The position numbers were made by a program, and so were the translations under genes. Shown in pieces: positions 16,346 through 24,767 of a DNA stretch of 64,000 nucleotides. Origin of the DNA: Allomuricauda sp. (GTDB lineage Bacteria > Bacteroidota > Bacteroidia > Flavobacteriales > Flavobacteriaceae); NCBI RefSeq assembly GCF_002699205.1, contig NZ_PABT01000014.1, positions 62,001 to 126,000 of the forward strand, in the 5' to 3' direction. Below the pieces are notes generated by a model. That model had not been told where the DNA came from. It did not search any database and saw only the letters and a program-made list of their open reading frames with translations. The stretch's first letter is position 1; every line of letters begins with the position of its first letter.

Positions 16346-16639
16346 TCAGTGGTTTTTGTTTCTTTGAAGCTGTTGATTGAACCTCTCTTCCAGAAACTCA
16401 TCCGATAGGTTTGGGTCGCCCATAAGCCATTTATCAATGGTATCCTTGTCAAAAAATATTTGCCGTATATGCCTATTGTTGCTCATAGGGATAAGCTTTA
16501 ATGAGGTAAGTTTGTATATCTTGCTTTTGGAAAGACCTGTATAGGCTGCGAGATCTTCCACGTTCATAACCTTCTTTTGATGGCCTAAGATAGTTTTGAT
16601 TTCTTTGAGTATTGTCAACACATTCTGTTGCTCTTCCAT
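16346..16639 (-). CDS. Excisionase-like helix-turn-helix protein
   Basis: This 97-residue protein has a MerR/excisionase-type HTH: MNVEDLAAYTGLSKSKIYKLTSLKLIPMSN, followed by the wing RHIRQIFFDKDTIDKWL. Such helix_turn_helix_17 proteins are standard in Bacteroidota integrative and mobilizable elements, where they aid excision or regulate mobilization genes. It is on the same strand as bfmA with 286 bases between, and no integrase gene is adjacent. Family assignment is good. Confidence 0.8.
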   Translation of the reverse strand: MEEQQNVLTILKEIKTILGHQKKVMNVEDLAAYTGLSKSKIYKLTSLKLIPMSNNRHIRQIFFDKDTIDKWLMGDPNLSDEFLEERFNQQLQRNKNH

Positions 16640-16796
16640 AACTTTTGATTTTTGGAATTAGAGAATATGTAAACGGCCGCCTACTTTTTTGTACACGACA
16701 AACATATATCACCTGATGCAAGTGAAAAATAGAGAATTGAAGATTGCGCTTTAATTGCTTTTTGTTTTCGGGGTTGGAACAAAAAATCTATAATAA

Positions 16797-17474
16797 TTAG
16801 GGTAGGCCTAGTGCTTTTGCTATAGCTTTTCGTGTATCATTATAGTCCCCTTCTTTGGTCTTCTGTGACCATTTGGAATAACTGGATGCAAATGTGTTCT
16901 CGTTGATTTCGGAACCATCGAAGGAAAATTTTTTTTGAACCAATCTCAAAAGTGAATTCCTCGACTCCTTACCAAGTCCCTGAATGCCATCTTCAATTAT
17001 ATAATCCAACAACGAGAAAAGAAACCTAAGATTACCCGGTTGCTTGTTCTTTGGTACCTCCCTAATGACTATCTTCCCTTGACAGGGCAAAAGATTTGTC
17101 AAAAGCTCCAGATTTTCCATATCGGAGTAATCAAACCCAAAATATTCCTTGTCTATTTTTTTAGATGATAGCTTTACAAATGAGAACCCTTCTACATCAG
17201 CATTTGCCATTTCTTTGGCCTTGAACCAGCCAATTACAAACACTAGAACTATTAATAATAGTAGGAACTGAAAAATATAGTAAGCGGATATCTGTAACCA
17301 CGTGTAATTCTTCCCGCTAATGAAAAAAAGAAGTGTTAAGGGTATAAAACTTATAATGATAATTAAAATGGAGAGCTCATTAAGGGAAAGATGTCTAGCC
17401 TTGGATTCCAGTTTTCTAGACATCGTTCTTTGCCTATGTATCCAGACCGCCAAAATATTTCCCAATTTTTCCAT
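16797..17474 (-). CDS. Unknown protein with two transmembrane segments
   Basis: I do not recognise this 225-residue protein. Two hydrophobic spans (LSILIIIISFIPLTLLFFI at about 33-51, and YIFQFLLLLIVLVFVIGWF at about 66-84) place it in the inner membrane with a ~140-residue soluble C-terminal domain ending in NTFASSYSKWSQKTKEGD and AIAKALGL. An alternative start at M18 (position 17423) is possible. It sits between the mobilization genes and a SIR2-like gene on the same strand, 179 bases after the latter, so it may be a partner of that gene or ordinary island cargo. Confidence 0.55.
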   Translation of the reverse strand: MEKLGNILAVWIHRQRTMSRKLESKARHLSLNELSILIIIISFIPLTLLFFISGKNYTWLQISAYYIFQFLLLLIVLVFVIGWFKAKEMANADVEGFSFVKLSSKKIDKEYFGFDYSDMENLELLTNLLPCQGKIVIREVPKNKQPGNLRFLFSLLDYIIEDGIQGLGKESRNSLLRLVQKKFSFDGSEINENTFASSYSKWSQKTKEGDYNDTRKAIAKALGLP

Positions 17475-17653
17475 ACTTCAAGATAATGATAAAATGAATG
17501 TATTTGATTGTTCGTCTTCATGCACCTCTATAAGACATCTTGTAAAGGTTAACAGGGAATCTACAGGTTCAATAACTTATACCATTTTGGGAAATTCTCT
17601 GCCATATTTCCCTAAGTACTATAGATTAAGGAGATTTATATAGAATTATTCTT

Positions 17654-18667
17654 TTATAATTCATAGGGTAAAAAGAATTGACCCGTTTCAGATATGGGAA
17701 TTATCTGTTTTGCGTCAATTCGTTGTTGTACTGCTTGCAATCGATCAATAAGCTTAACAGCATTGATATCTTGATAATATATCTTTTTGAGGTTGATCAT
17801 TGAATCAAATAGCGTTCTATCAACTTCTCTATTAAAAAAAGGAAATGAATAACCTATAATCACTAATGTTTCAGTGTCTGCAATCCTTTCTGTCGTGTAG
17901 TCAACAATTGGTTCTCGATCAGCAGAATCTCTCTCCCATGCAAATGATATTGATGGAATATATTGAGTATTGAAGCTTATATTAATATAATTTGTCAGTA
18001 AAACTCTATAAAACTCATCATTTAGATTTTCAAGCGGGTTTGCTAAATAATTGTTTTGATTATCCCCTAATTGGTGAAAAGCAGCTACACCATTTAATTT
18101 ACTAATGATAAATCCGTTAGCACTAGTTTTTTGCAATCCCTTTACTCTAACCTGTAATTTTATTGCATTTGTGGCTATATCTTTAAATTCTTGGTTATAA
18201 TCACAGGATGCCATTTCAAATTGAGTATCATAATTCCAAGTAACTATTTTAATGTTCTCAGGCATTATTTGAGACATTTTAATTATAGAGGCGAAAAAAG
18301 TGTCATACCTAACATCTATTTTCTTTCCGGCCTGAGCAAGGGTGAAGTAGGCGCATAAAGCCAATTTTAACCTTCTTAAATCTTGTTGATGACCGGCCAA
18401 ATATAACTTTTTAGCATATGTATCAATGCTCGCATGATTCATAGCGCATTTACTTAACCAATCAAAATCATCCATCAATTTAGCACTTGCAGTATGAACA
18501 GTATATTGTGTTTGTTTCCCAGCAATTGCAAGTGGTTGGTCATTTGAACTACTTACATGATTTCTTAATAAATCTTTAGCTTCTAAAAATTTTTCGGACA
18601 TTTCTCCAACTATAGGTAAAGCTCCGTGACTTGCTCCTGCACCGACTAAATATGTAATATTGGTCAT
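17654..18667 (-). CDS. SIR2-like domain protein (candidate NADase defence effector)
   Basis: This 337-residue protein has the SIR2-type Rossmann signatures found in prokaryotic antiphage effectors: ITYLVGAGASHGALP at 4-18 (NAD-binding GAGAS), VTWNYDTQFE near 142-151 (T-x-NYD motif), KLNGVAAFH near 191-199, and LVIIGYSFPFFNREVD near 265-280. The insertion DDFDWLSKCAMNHASIDTYA is like that of SIR2_2 proteins. In systems such as Thoeris and DSR the SIR2 domain depletes NAD+ upon infection. No partner (TIR, HerA, Argonaute) is adjacent, and the two-TM gene is the only neighbour on the strand. It is the last gene of the island before the tRNA. Domain confident, role inferred. Confidence 0.75.
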   Translation of the reverse strand: MTNITYLVGAGASHGALPIVGEMSEKFLEAKDLLRNHVSSSNDQPLAIAGKQTQYTVHTASAKLMDDFDWLSKCAMNHASIDTYAKKLYLAGHQQDLRRLKLALCAYFTLAQAGKKIDVRYDTFFASIIKMSQIMPENIKIVTWNYDTQFEMASCDYNQEFKDIATNAIKLQVRVKGLQKTSANGFIISKLNGVAAFHQLGDNQNNYLANPLENLNDEFYRVLLTNYINISFNTQYIPSISFAWERDSADREPIVDYTTERIADTETLVIIGYSFPFFNREVDRTLFDSMINLKKIYYQDINAVKLIDRLQAVQQRIDAKQIIPISETGQFFLPYEL

Positions 18668-18908
18668 TAAAAGATTAATTTGTAATAGATAGCTTAAAAG
18701 TACATAATTCAGATATTGCTAAATAATTAAGGTTTTTTAATCCAACCGTTTTATTGCAAGTCCACTTTAAACATTGTTCACTATCCTATTAAGAAAAGGG
18801 GTTGGTTGTAAGGAATAAAATAACTTTTTTTGAAATGTTGTACCTATGTTGTACCCGTATAAAAAAGAAAAACCTCCCAATTGCTTGAAAGGCTTATCTT
18901 TGTTGATG

Positions 18909-18982
18909 TGGTCCCACATGGGCTCGAACCATGGACCCCCTGATTATGAGTCAGGTGCTCTAACCAGCTGAGCTATAGGACC
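18909..18982 (-). tRNA. tRNA with CAU anticodon (Met or Ile2)
   Basis: The minus strand folds as a complete cloverleaf: acceptor GGTCCTA/TGGGACC, D-arm AGCTCAGCTGGTTAGAGC, anticodon stem CTGA-loop-TCAG with loop CTCATAA (anticodon CAT), T-arm CATGG-TTCGAGC-CCATG, discriminator A, CCA not encoded. Elongator Met and lysidine-modified Ile2 tRNAs share this loop and I cannot separate them. The accessory island abuts its 3' end, the classical integration target. Confidence 0.92.
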
Positions 18983-19041
18983 CGCATTTTGCGGATGCAA
19001 TATTAGTGTTTATTTTTCTTCAGCGCAAGGTTTTACTGCTT

Positions 19042-19449
19042 CTACCCTTCTTTTATTTCTTGGCAAAGCTCTACCAGCACCCCATTCGTGCCCTTAGGGT
19101 GCAAAAAAGCCACTAGTTTGTTGTCCGCTCCTTTTTTGGGCACTTCGTTCAAAACGATAAAGCCCTCTCCTTTTAATCGTTCTATTTCGGCTACGATATC
19201 CCCCACCGCAAAAGCGATATGGTGAATGCCCTCGCCCTTCTTTTCCAAATACTTGGCAATGGGGCTATCTGGCTTTGTTGCCTCCAACAACTCAATTTTA
19301 TTGGGCCCCGATTGAAAGAAAGAGGTCTTGACTCCTTCCGAGGCCACATCCTCTATTTTATAATGGGGCGTGCCCAAAAGTTTGGCAAATAATGCATTGG
19401 ACGCTTCCAAATCTTTTACAGCAATACCAATGTGTTCAATTTTGTCCAT
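19042..19449 (-). CDS. mce: Methylmalonyl-CoA epimerase
   Basis: This 135-residue enzyme interconverts (R)- and (S)-methylmalonyl-CoA in propionyl-CoA/succinyl-CoA metabolism. It is a single glyoxalase/VOC-fold chain with MDKIEHIGIAVKDLE (metal-ligand His), FQSGPNKIELLEA, GEGIHHIAFAV (metal His) and NGVLVELCQ (metal Glu) in the expected order. I use ATG 19449, which begins the conserved fold; the frame extends 13 codons further up without homology. It is the first core gene right of the tRNA and is transcribed toward it. Confidence 0.9.
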   Translation of the reverse strand: MDKIEHIGIAVKDLEASNALFAKLLGTPHYKIEDVASEGVKTSFFQSGPNKIELLEATKPDSPIAKYLEKKGEGIHHIAFAVGDIVAEIERLKGEGFIVLNEVPKKGADNKLVAFLHPKGTNGVLVELCQEIKEG

Positions 19450-19538
19450 AGGAATTATAATAACCGTTAAAAATTCTGATTTTTCCAAAATTACACACTG
19501 TAAATGGTTAATAACGTGAGGTTAGTCATTAATTCGCT

Positions 19539-19546
19539 TATTTTTG
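19539..19546 (+). promoter_or_regulatory. -7 element TATTTTTG for rbfA
   Basis: An exact TAnnTTTG match ends four bases before the rbfA ATG at 19551, implying a leaderless transcript, as for the XRE regulator gene in the island. Confidence 0.55.
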
Positions 19547-19550
19547 CACT

Positions 19551-19946
19551 ATGGAAGAAACACAGAGACAGAAAAAAATAGCAGGAATCATTCAAAAAGA
19601 CCTGGCCGATATATTACAGCGTGCCGCTACCGATGGTGGCCTCAAGGGAACTTTGATCTCTGTATCCAAAGTTTCTGTTACCGTGGATCTATCCTTGGCC
19701 AAGGTGTATGTGAGCATTTTTCCGAACAAAGGTGCCAAAGAATTGTTGGAGGGCATCAAGGAAAGCCAAGTTGCCATTCGGTATGAATTGGCCCAACGTA
19801 CCAAACATCAATTACGACGGGTACCAGAGCTCAATTTTTATCTGGATGATTCTTTGGAATACATTGAAAAGATTGAAAAATCCTTGAAGGGAGAAGAAAA
19901 CCCTATTGAAAACAGGGATTTGCTCGATAAACGTAAGAAGTCCTGA
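19551..19946 (+). CDS. rbfA: 30S ribosome-binding factor A
   Basis: This 131-residue KH-like protein binds the 30S subunit near helix 1/44 of 16S rRNA and is needed for late 30S maturation and cold adaptation. It shows the family pattern: RQKKIAGIIQKDLADILQRA, then SVSKVSVTVDLSLAKVYVSIFP, then YELAQRTKHQLRRVPELNFYLDDSLEYIEKI. The length is normal. The permease gene begins two bases after its stop, an operon. Confidence 0.93.
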   Translation: MEETQRQKKIAGIIQKDLADILQRAATDGGLKGTLISVSKVSVTVDLSLAKVYVSIFPNKGAKELLEGIKESQVAIRYELAQRTKHQLRRVPELNFYLDDSLEYIEKIEKSLKGEENPIENRDLLDKRKKS

Positions 19947-19948
19947 TT

Positions 19949-21154
19949 TTGAACTTTCCTTTTTATATCGCAAAGCGTTATTTACGGTCCAAAAGCAGCC
20001 AAAATGCGGTAAATATCATCAATTTTATCACTTTTTTGGTAATTGTGATAGGTTCCGCGGCCCTTTTTATCGTGCTTTCCGCTTTTGCAGGTCTAAAAAC
20101 GTTCAGTCTTTCGTTTTCCAACACTTTTGATCCCGATCTGAAAGCTTCACCGGCCACGGGCAAATATTTTACCATTTCCCCAGATGAAGAATCTGCACTT
20201 CGAGAAATAGAGGGATTGGCCAATTTCTCCAAAGAATTGGAAGAGCGGGCCTACCTTACGTACAAAGAAAAAAGTACTATCGCCTACATAAAGGGAGTGG
20301 ATGAAAACTACCGAGCTGTTACAGGGGTGGACAGCACCCTGATTTTTGGAAACTGGGGTTCGGATATGTACCACGGGGTTATTGGTATTGGAATATATAA
20401 TATCCTGGGAGTGCCCATGAACAACAGGACGGCCATGGAAGTATTGGTTCCAAAACCCGGCGAAGGCTCTTTTTCGCAACAAGGGTTTAACTCCAAACCA
20501 TACAATGAGCTCGCGTTGGTGGTGAGCGGTGTTTTTGCAGTTGAGGAAAGTTTGGACAAAAAATATGTGTTTGCCCATCTTCCCATAGTTCAAGATCTAT
20601 TGCAAAAGAATCGTAATGAAGTATCTGGAATCAATTTTAAATTGATGGAAAGTGCCTCCGTGGATGAAGTTCGGAATTCCATTATGGAAGTTTTGGGCGA
20701 TAAAGCTTCTGTTTTGACACGCCGGGAACTGAACACTTCGCTCTACCGTATGTTGAACACGGAAAATTTGGCAACCTATCTCATTTTTACCCTGGTGTTG
20801 ATCATTGCACTTTTTAATGTGGTGGGGGCCATCATAATGATGATATTGGACAAGCAACAGAACTCCAAAACATTGTACAGTCTGGGCACGACCATTTCGG
20901 CATTGCGACGCATCTATTTTATCCAAGGTATATTGGTCACCTCTTTTGGTGGGTTGATAGGAGTCTTGATCGGTTCTTTATTGATTGGTTCCCAGCTGGC
21001 CTTCGGTTGGTTAAAAATCACCCCTACCTTGGCTTATCCGGTTGAGTATAGCCTGATAAATTTGCTTATAGTGATAGGAACAATTCTGGTATTGGGCTTT
21101 ATTTCTTCGAAAATTGCAAGTAGCCGAATCACCAAGAAATTGATTACTGCCTAA
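19949..21154 (+). CDS. FtsX/LolC-type ABC transporter permease
   Basis: This 401-residue inner-membrane protein has the four-helix MacB/LolCE-type layout: one N-terminal TM (IINFITFLVIVIGSAALFIVL at about 22-42), a ~230-residue periplasmic domain, and three C-terminal TMs (LATYLIFTLVLIIALFNVVGAIIMMI, ILVTSFGGLIGVLIGSLLIG, LINLLIVIGTILVLGFI). The family moves lipoproteins or other substrates together with a separately encoded ATPase; none is adjacent. It begins with TTG at 19949, two bases after rbfA, and no better in-frame ATG lies near. Cargo is unknown; a Lol-like role is inferred. Confidence 0.85.
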   Translation: MNFPFYIAKRYLRSKSSQNAVNIINFITFLVIVIGSAALFIVLSAFAGLKTFSLSFSNTFDPDLKASPATGKYFTISPDEESALREIEGLANFSKELEERAYLTYKEKSTIAYIKGVDENYRAVTGVDSTLIFGNWGSDMYHGVIGIGIYNILGVPMNNRTAMEVLVPKPGEGSFSQQGFNSKPYNELALVVSGVFAVEESLDKKYVFAHLPIVQDLLQKNRNEVSGINFKLMESASVDEVRNSIMEVLGDKASVLTRRELNTSLYRMLNTENLATYLIFTLVLIIALFNVVGAIIMMILDKQQNSKTLYSLGTTISALRRIYFIQGILVTSFGGLIGVLIGSLLIGSQLAFGWLKITPTLAYPVEYSLINLLIVIGTILVLGFISSKIASSRITKKLITA

Positions 21155-22143
21155 GCAAACTGGTAATCCCCGAATTTTTCCTGTACCTCGTCAAAAACGG
21201 CAAAAACATCTGCGGCTTCATCACTGGTCACCATTTTCATACGGTATTCCTTAAAGTGGGGAATACCTTTAAAGTAGTTGGTATAATGCCTACGGGTTTC
21301 AAAAACGCCCAATTTTTCTCCTTTCCAATCTATGGCCATCTGTAGGTGTCTTCGGGCTGCCTCAACTCGTTCCCGCATGGTTGGGGGAGCCAAATGCTCT
21401 CCTGTTTTAAAATAGTGTTTTACTTCTTTAAAGAACCAAGGGTAACCAATGCTTGCCCTACCGATCATGGCGCCATCCAAGCCATATGCGTCACGCATTT
21501 TTACGGCCGCTTCCGGCGTGTCCACATCTCCGTTCCCAAATACCGGAATGTGCATCCGTTGGTTGTTCTTTACCTCAGCGATGGGCGCCCAATCGGCCTC
21601 GCCCTTATACATCTGTACTCGGGTACGTCCGTGGATGGCAATAGCTTGAATTCCAACGTCCTGTAAACGTTCTGCGACCTCAACGATTTTAATGGAGTTG
21701 TTGTCCCAGCCCAAACGTGTTTTCACTGTTACGGGCAATTTGGTGCGCTTAACAATTTCTTCGGTAAGCTTTACCATCAACGGAATGTCACGCAAAATAC
21801 CCGCACCAGCATTTTTGCAGACCACCTTTTTTACGGGACAGCCAAAATTGATGTCGATAATATCAGGGTTGGATTTCTCCACGATATCCACCGCTTGCAA
21901 CATGGAATCCAGTTCAGCGCCAAAAATTTGGATGCCCACAGGCCTTTCTTTTTCATAAATGTCTAATTTGATGACACTTTTGGCGGCATCCCTGATCAAT
22001 CCTTCGGAGGAAATAAACTCAGTATAGACCACATCGGCACCCTGCTCCTTGCACAATTTACGGAAAGGCGGGTCGCTCACATCTTCCATCGGAGCTAGAA
22101 GAAGCGGAAAATCAGGGAGTTCTATATTTCCAATTTTTGGCAA
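21151..22143 (-). CDS. dusB: tRNA-dihydrouridine synthase B
   Basis: This FMN enzyme reduces uridine to dihydrouridine in the tRNA D-loop. I start it at TTG 22143 (330 residues, MPKIGNIELPDFPLLLAPME), preceded by AAAGGAA; the open frame runs on to 22530 but that part lies inside the receptor gene and has no homology. Hallmarks are APMEDVSDPP (18-27), FISSEG, DINFGCPVKKVV with catalytic Cys102, KTRLGWD, AIHGRTRVQMYKG and FGNGDV. An exact -7 element lies at 22165-22172. The last four bases overlap the end of the convergent permease gene. Confidence 0.93.
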   Translation of the reverse strand: MPKIGNIELPDFPLLLAPMEDVSDPPFRKLCKEQGADVVYTEFISSEGLIRDAAKSVIKLDIYEKERPVGIQIFGAELDSMLQAVDIVEKSNPDIIDINFGCPVKKVVCKNAGAGILRDIPLMVKLTEEIVKRTKLPVTVKTRLGWDNNSIKIVEVAERLQDVGIQAIAIHGRTRVQMYKGEADWAPIAEVKNNQRMHIPVFGNGDVDTPEAAVKMRDAYGLDGAMIGRASIGYPWFFKEVKHYFKTGEHLAPPTMRERVEAARRHLQMAIDWKGEKLGVFETRRHYTNYFKGIPHFKEYRMKMVTSDEAADVFAVFDEVQEKFGDYQFA

Positions 22144-22164
22144 TTCCTTTGTTTTTTTGGACTG

Positions 22165-22172
22165 CAAAAGTA
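22165..22172 (-). promoter_or_regulatory. -7 element TACTTTTG for dusB
   Basis: Read on the minus strand this is an exact TAnnTTTG match, 21 bases before the TTG start, followed by an AAAGGAA ribosome-binding site. It supports the short TTG-initiated dusB. Confidence 0.6.
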
Positions 22173-22195
22173 CAAAATAGGGAACAACCCAATAG

Positions 22196-24616
22196 CTAGT
22201 CTTGAGATTGTAGTCTTTCGCGCTCTTTTTTATCGATGCCCCTTTGATTGTCCTCCAAACGGAAATTTCCAAAATTATAGGTAAAACCAAAACGGATAAA
22301 CTGCGTTTCGGGACGTCTTCGATAAAAATTGTCCTGGTTGAGGTACTGCGAACGATAGGTGGGTACGTATTGCTCCAGAATATCCTCTGCAGCCAGCGAT
22401 AAGGTGATTTTATTGTCAAACAGTGTCTTTCGTAAACCAATGGTGAGGTTAAACTGTTCATCGGATACGTATGAACCAAAAAGAAACTTGGAGATGTACG
22501 TTCCCGTGATCTCTCCCGTAAAGCTTCCATCTTTGGACAGCGTTAAATAATTGCCCACATAGGCATACACACCATTTACCTCGTTGGTGAAGGGCACATT
22601 TCCACTTTGTTCTGCCAAAAAGGTTTCCTCTTCATGAAAAATGGATGTGTAGGCATACATATACCACGCGGGCAAAATGGATTTGCTCAATGTGAAGTCC
22701 AAACCATAGGATTTACTTTCCAATACGTTCTGTTTTAGTTCCACCAACGTTTGGTCATCGTTGTCCTGAAACACCAAATAGGCAATGTTGCTTCCATTGT
22801 CCCGGTAGTAAACATCAAAGAAATATTCGCTATTGAGGGTATAGTTAAAATTAAAATTGTTACTGAAACTAGGTTTCAACCCAGGGTTGCCCTCCTCATA
22901 ATCATTTTCATTGTAAAAAAATCGAAATGGGTTTAGGTCGTTGTATTTGGGCCGGTTAATATTTCTTCCATAATCAAAGGAAAAACTATGGTTATCCGAT
23001 GGTGAGTAAAGTACATAAACCGATGGGAAAGGCTCAAAAAAGTCCTGGGTGTTGGTTTCGTTCAGGGTCAGGGACCTTCCTTCGGCTTCGGTCAGTTCTC
23101 CCCGCACCCCTAACTTCATGGACCAGTTTTCCCAATTTTTTACAAAACTCAAGTATGCCGCATACACGTTTTCGTCATAGGTATACATATCCGACAGGGA
23201 AGTGTCCACTGTATTGCTGGATCCATTAAAATTGAAAAAGTTTACGTTGTTTTCCGACGAAATCGACGAAATCTTCGCTCCTGTTTCAAAAGAAGCGTTG
23301 CCAATTGGTGTGGAATAATCCAATTGCCCAGTAAAAATTTTAATCTCTTGGTCAGTGTCCGAATCAAATCCAAAATCCCTCAAAAAAGCACCATCGCCAC
23401 TAAAATAATTGGAGGCAAGCCGCTGGAAAGACTCCCCATTGTAATATGTATAGTGACCGTTTGCCCTTAATTGAGCCCCCGGTTTTTTCAGTTTGTGTAC
23501 GTAGGTAAGGTCAAATGCCAAATTGGTGTTGTCCATGTTGGCATTGTTCTGTGTTGCAAATGTGGAGTCCAACTGTGCTTGAGCATTCCTCATCTCGTTA
23601 TTGAGCAGGGTTTCCTGTTCTTGATTTAAATTAAAAAGAAGGTTGGATGTCAGATTCAAACTGTTCTTTTCATCAAAATCATAATCCAGAATAAAACTTG
23701 CATTTTGGGATTGTGATTTATCTGTTTGGTTGTAATCAGTGTCCCAAGTGGAGAAAACAGCGTTGCTATCATTGATAAAATTGATGCCTTTTATCGTTTT
23801 TTTTAGTTCTTTTTTGGGGTTGATGGTGTAATTGGCGAACAGATTGAGCTTATCCGTTTTATAATAATGACTGGTTCCCACACTGAATTTTGGAAAAACA
23901 GCTTGGGTAAATGTTCCATTGATGCTTCCCTTATAGCCAGGAACAATGTTTTTGCTCGTAACGATATTCAGGATTGGGCCTCCTTCGGCATCATAACTTG
24001 CAGGAGGATTGGCAATCACTTCCACGGACTTTATGTTCGTCCCGGAAAGTCCCTGTAACAAATCCTGGACCTCCTGCCCAGAGAGCTGCACTTTTCTATC
24101 GTTCAAGTATACCGTGGCATTTTGACCACGAATCAACAATTCTTCTTGGTTTACAATGACCCCTGGTGTGCTTTTAAGAATATCCCATGATGTTCCTTGG
24201 GAAACCACGGTGTTTTCCACCGCAAAGACCAGTCTGTCCGGCAATCTTTGGAGCTTGGGGCGCTGCGCTGTAACCACTACCTCGTCCAACTTGTTGTTTT
24301 CCTGTGGAATCACCAAGGCGCCCAGCGACACATCCCCGGCAATGTCCAAAGCCCTAGGTTCCGAGCCTCTGCCCACATAGCTTGCCTGTAATAAATAAAG
24401 GTCGGGCTCCACCTCAAGAAGTTCAAAAAAACCCTCATCATTAGCAGATGTACCTTTAACAAACGTGGAGTCATTTGCTTGGAGAAGCAATATATTGGCA
24501 TAAGGAATCGTCTGATTTTGTTCGTCCACAACCCTTCCAGTAATTTTGAAGGTTTGGCCGTACATACCATATACCATAGAAAACACCAATAAAGTTGTAG
24601 TGCCGAGGTTCTTCAT
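22196..24616 (-). CDS. TonB-dependent-receptor-like outer membrane beta-barrel protein
   Basis: This 806-residue outer membrane protein has a signal peptide (MKNLGTTTLLVFSMVYGMYGQ), a CarboxypepD_reg-like domain at about 22-105 (ITGRVVDEQNQTIPYANILL), a plug at about 115-220 (DILKSTPGVIV, ATVYLNDRKVQLSG, IKSVEVIANPPASYDAEG), and an OMP_b-brl_3 type barrel to the end with alternating aromatic strands. Such proteins import ligands energised by TonB; no substrate is suggested and no SusD gene follows, so it is not a SusCD pair. The upstream promoter region is shared with divergent lepA (151 bases between starts). Confidence 0.88.
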   Translation of the reverse strand: MKNLGTTTLLVFSMVYGMYGQTFKITGRVVDEQNQTIPYANILLLQANDSTFVKGTSANDEGFFELLEVEPDLYLLQASYVGRGSEPRALDIAGDVSLGALVIPQENNKLDEVVVTAQRPKLQRLPDRLVFAVENTVVSQGTSWDILKSTPGVIVNQEELLIRGQNATVYLNDRKVQLSGQEVQDLLQGLSGTNIKSVEVIANPPASYDAEGGPILNIVTSKNIVPGYKGSINGTFTQAVFPKFSVGTSHYYKTDKLNLFANYTINPKKELKKTIKGINFINDSNAVFSTWDTDYNQTDKSQSQNASFILDYDFDEKNSLNLTSNLLFNLNQEQETLLNNEMRNAQAQLDSTFATQNNANMDNTNLAFDLTYVHKLKKPGAQLRANGHYTYYNGESFQRLASNYFSGDGAFLRDFGFDSDTDQEIKIFTGQLDYSTPIGNASFETGAKISSISSENNVNFFNFNGSSNTVDTSLSDMYTYDENVYAAYLSFVKNWENWSMKLGVRGELTEAEGRSLTLNETNTQDFFEPFPSVYVLYSPSDNHSFSFDYGRNINRPKYNDLNPFRFFYNENDYEEGNPGLKPSFSNNFNFNYTLNSEYFFDVYYRDNGSNIAYLVFQDNDDQTLVELKQNVLESKSYGLDFTLSKSILPAWYMYAYTSIFHEEETFLAEQSGNVPFTNEVNGVYAYVGNYLTLSKDGSFTGEITGTYISKFLFGSYVSDEQFNLTIGLRKTLFDNKITLSLAAEDILEQYVPTYRSQYLNQDNFYRRRPETQFIRFGFTYNFGNFRLEDNQRGIDKKERERLQSQD

Positions 24617-24718
24617 TCTAAGTTTGGGTTGGACACCAAATCTAAGAAATTATTTTTGAGCGATATACGCAAGAATTTTCTTATTGACAAAAAACCATTT
24701 CTGGGTATTTAAAACAGT

Positions 24719-24726
24719 TATATTTG
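24719..24726 (+). promoter_or_regulatory. -7 element TATATTTG for lepA
   Basis: An exact TAnnTTTG match lies 42 bases upstream of the lepA ATG at 24768, giving a leader of about 35 bases. It supports the start at 24768, because the longer frame from 24684 would begin upstream of the promoter. Confidence 0.55.
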
Positions 24727-24767
24727 CAGTTGATTATATCCCTTTTTTAGGGTATGTTATTGTTGAT

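Noticed and set aside
16797-18908. Integrase next to the tRNA attachment site
   Set aside because: The two genes present are a two-TM protein and a SIR2-like protein; neither has the R...HxxR...Y or serine recombinase motifs.
22144-22530. N-terminal extension of the dusB frame
   Set aside because: It lies wholly inside or beside the receptor gene on the same strand and has no homology. The promoter at 22165-22172 and TTG with AAAGGAA at 22143 explain the start.
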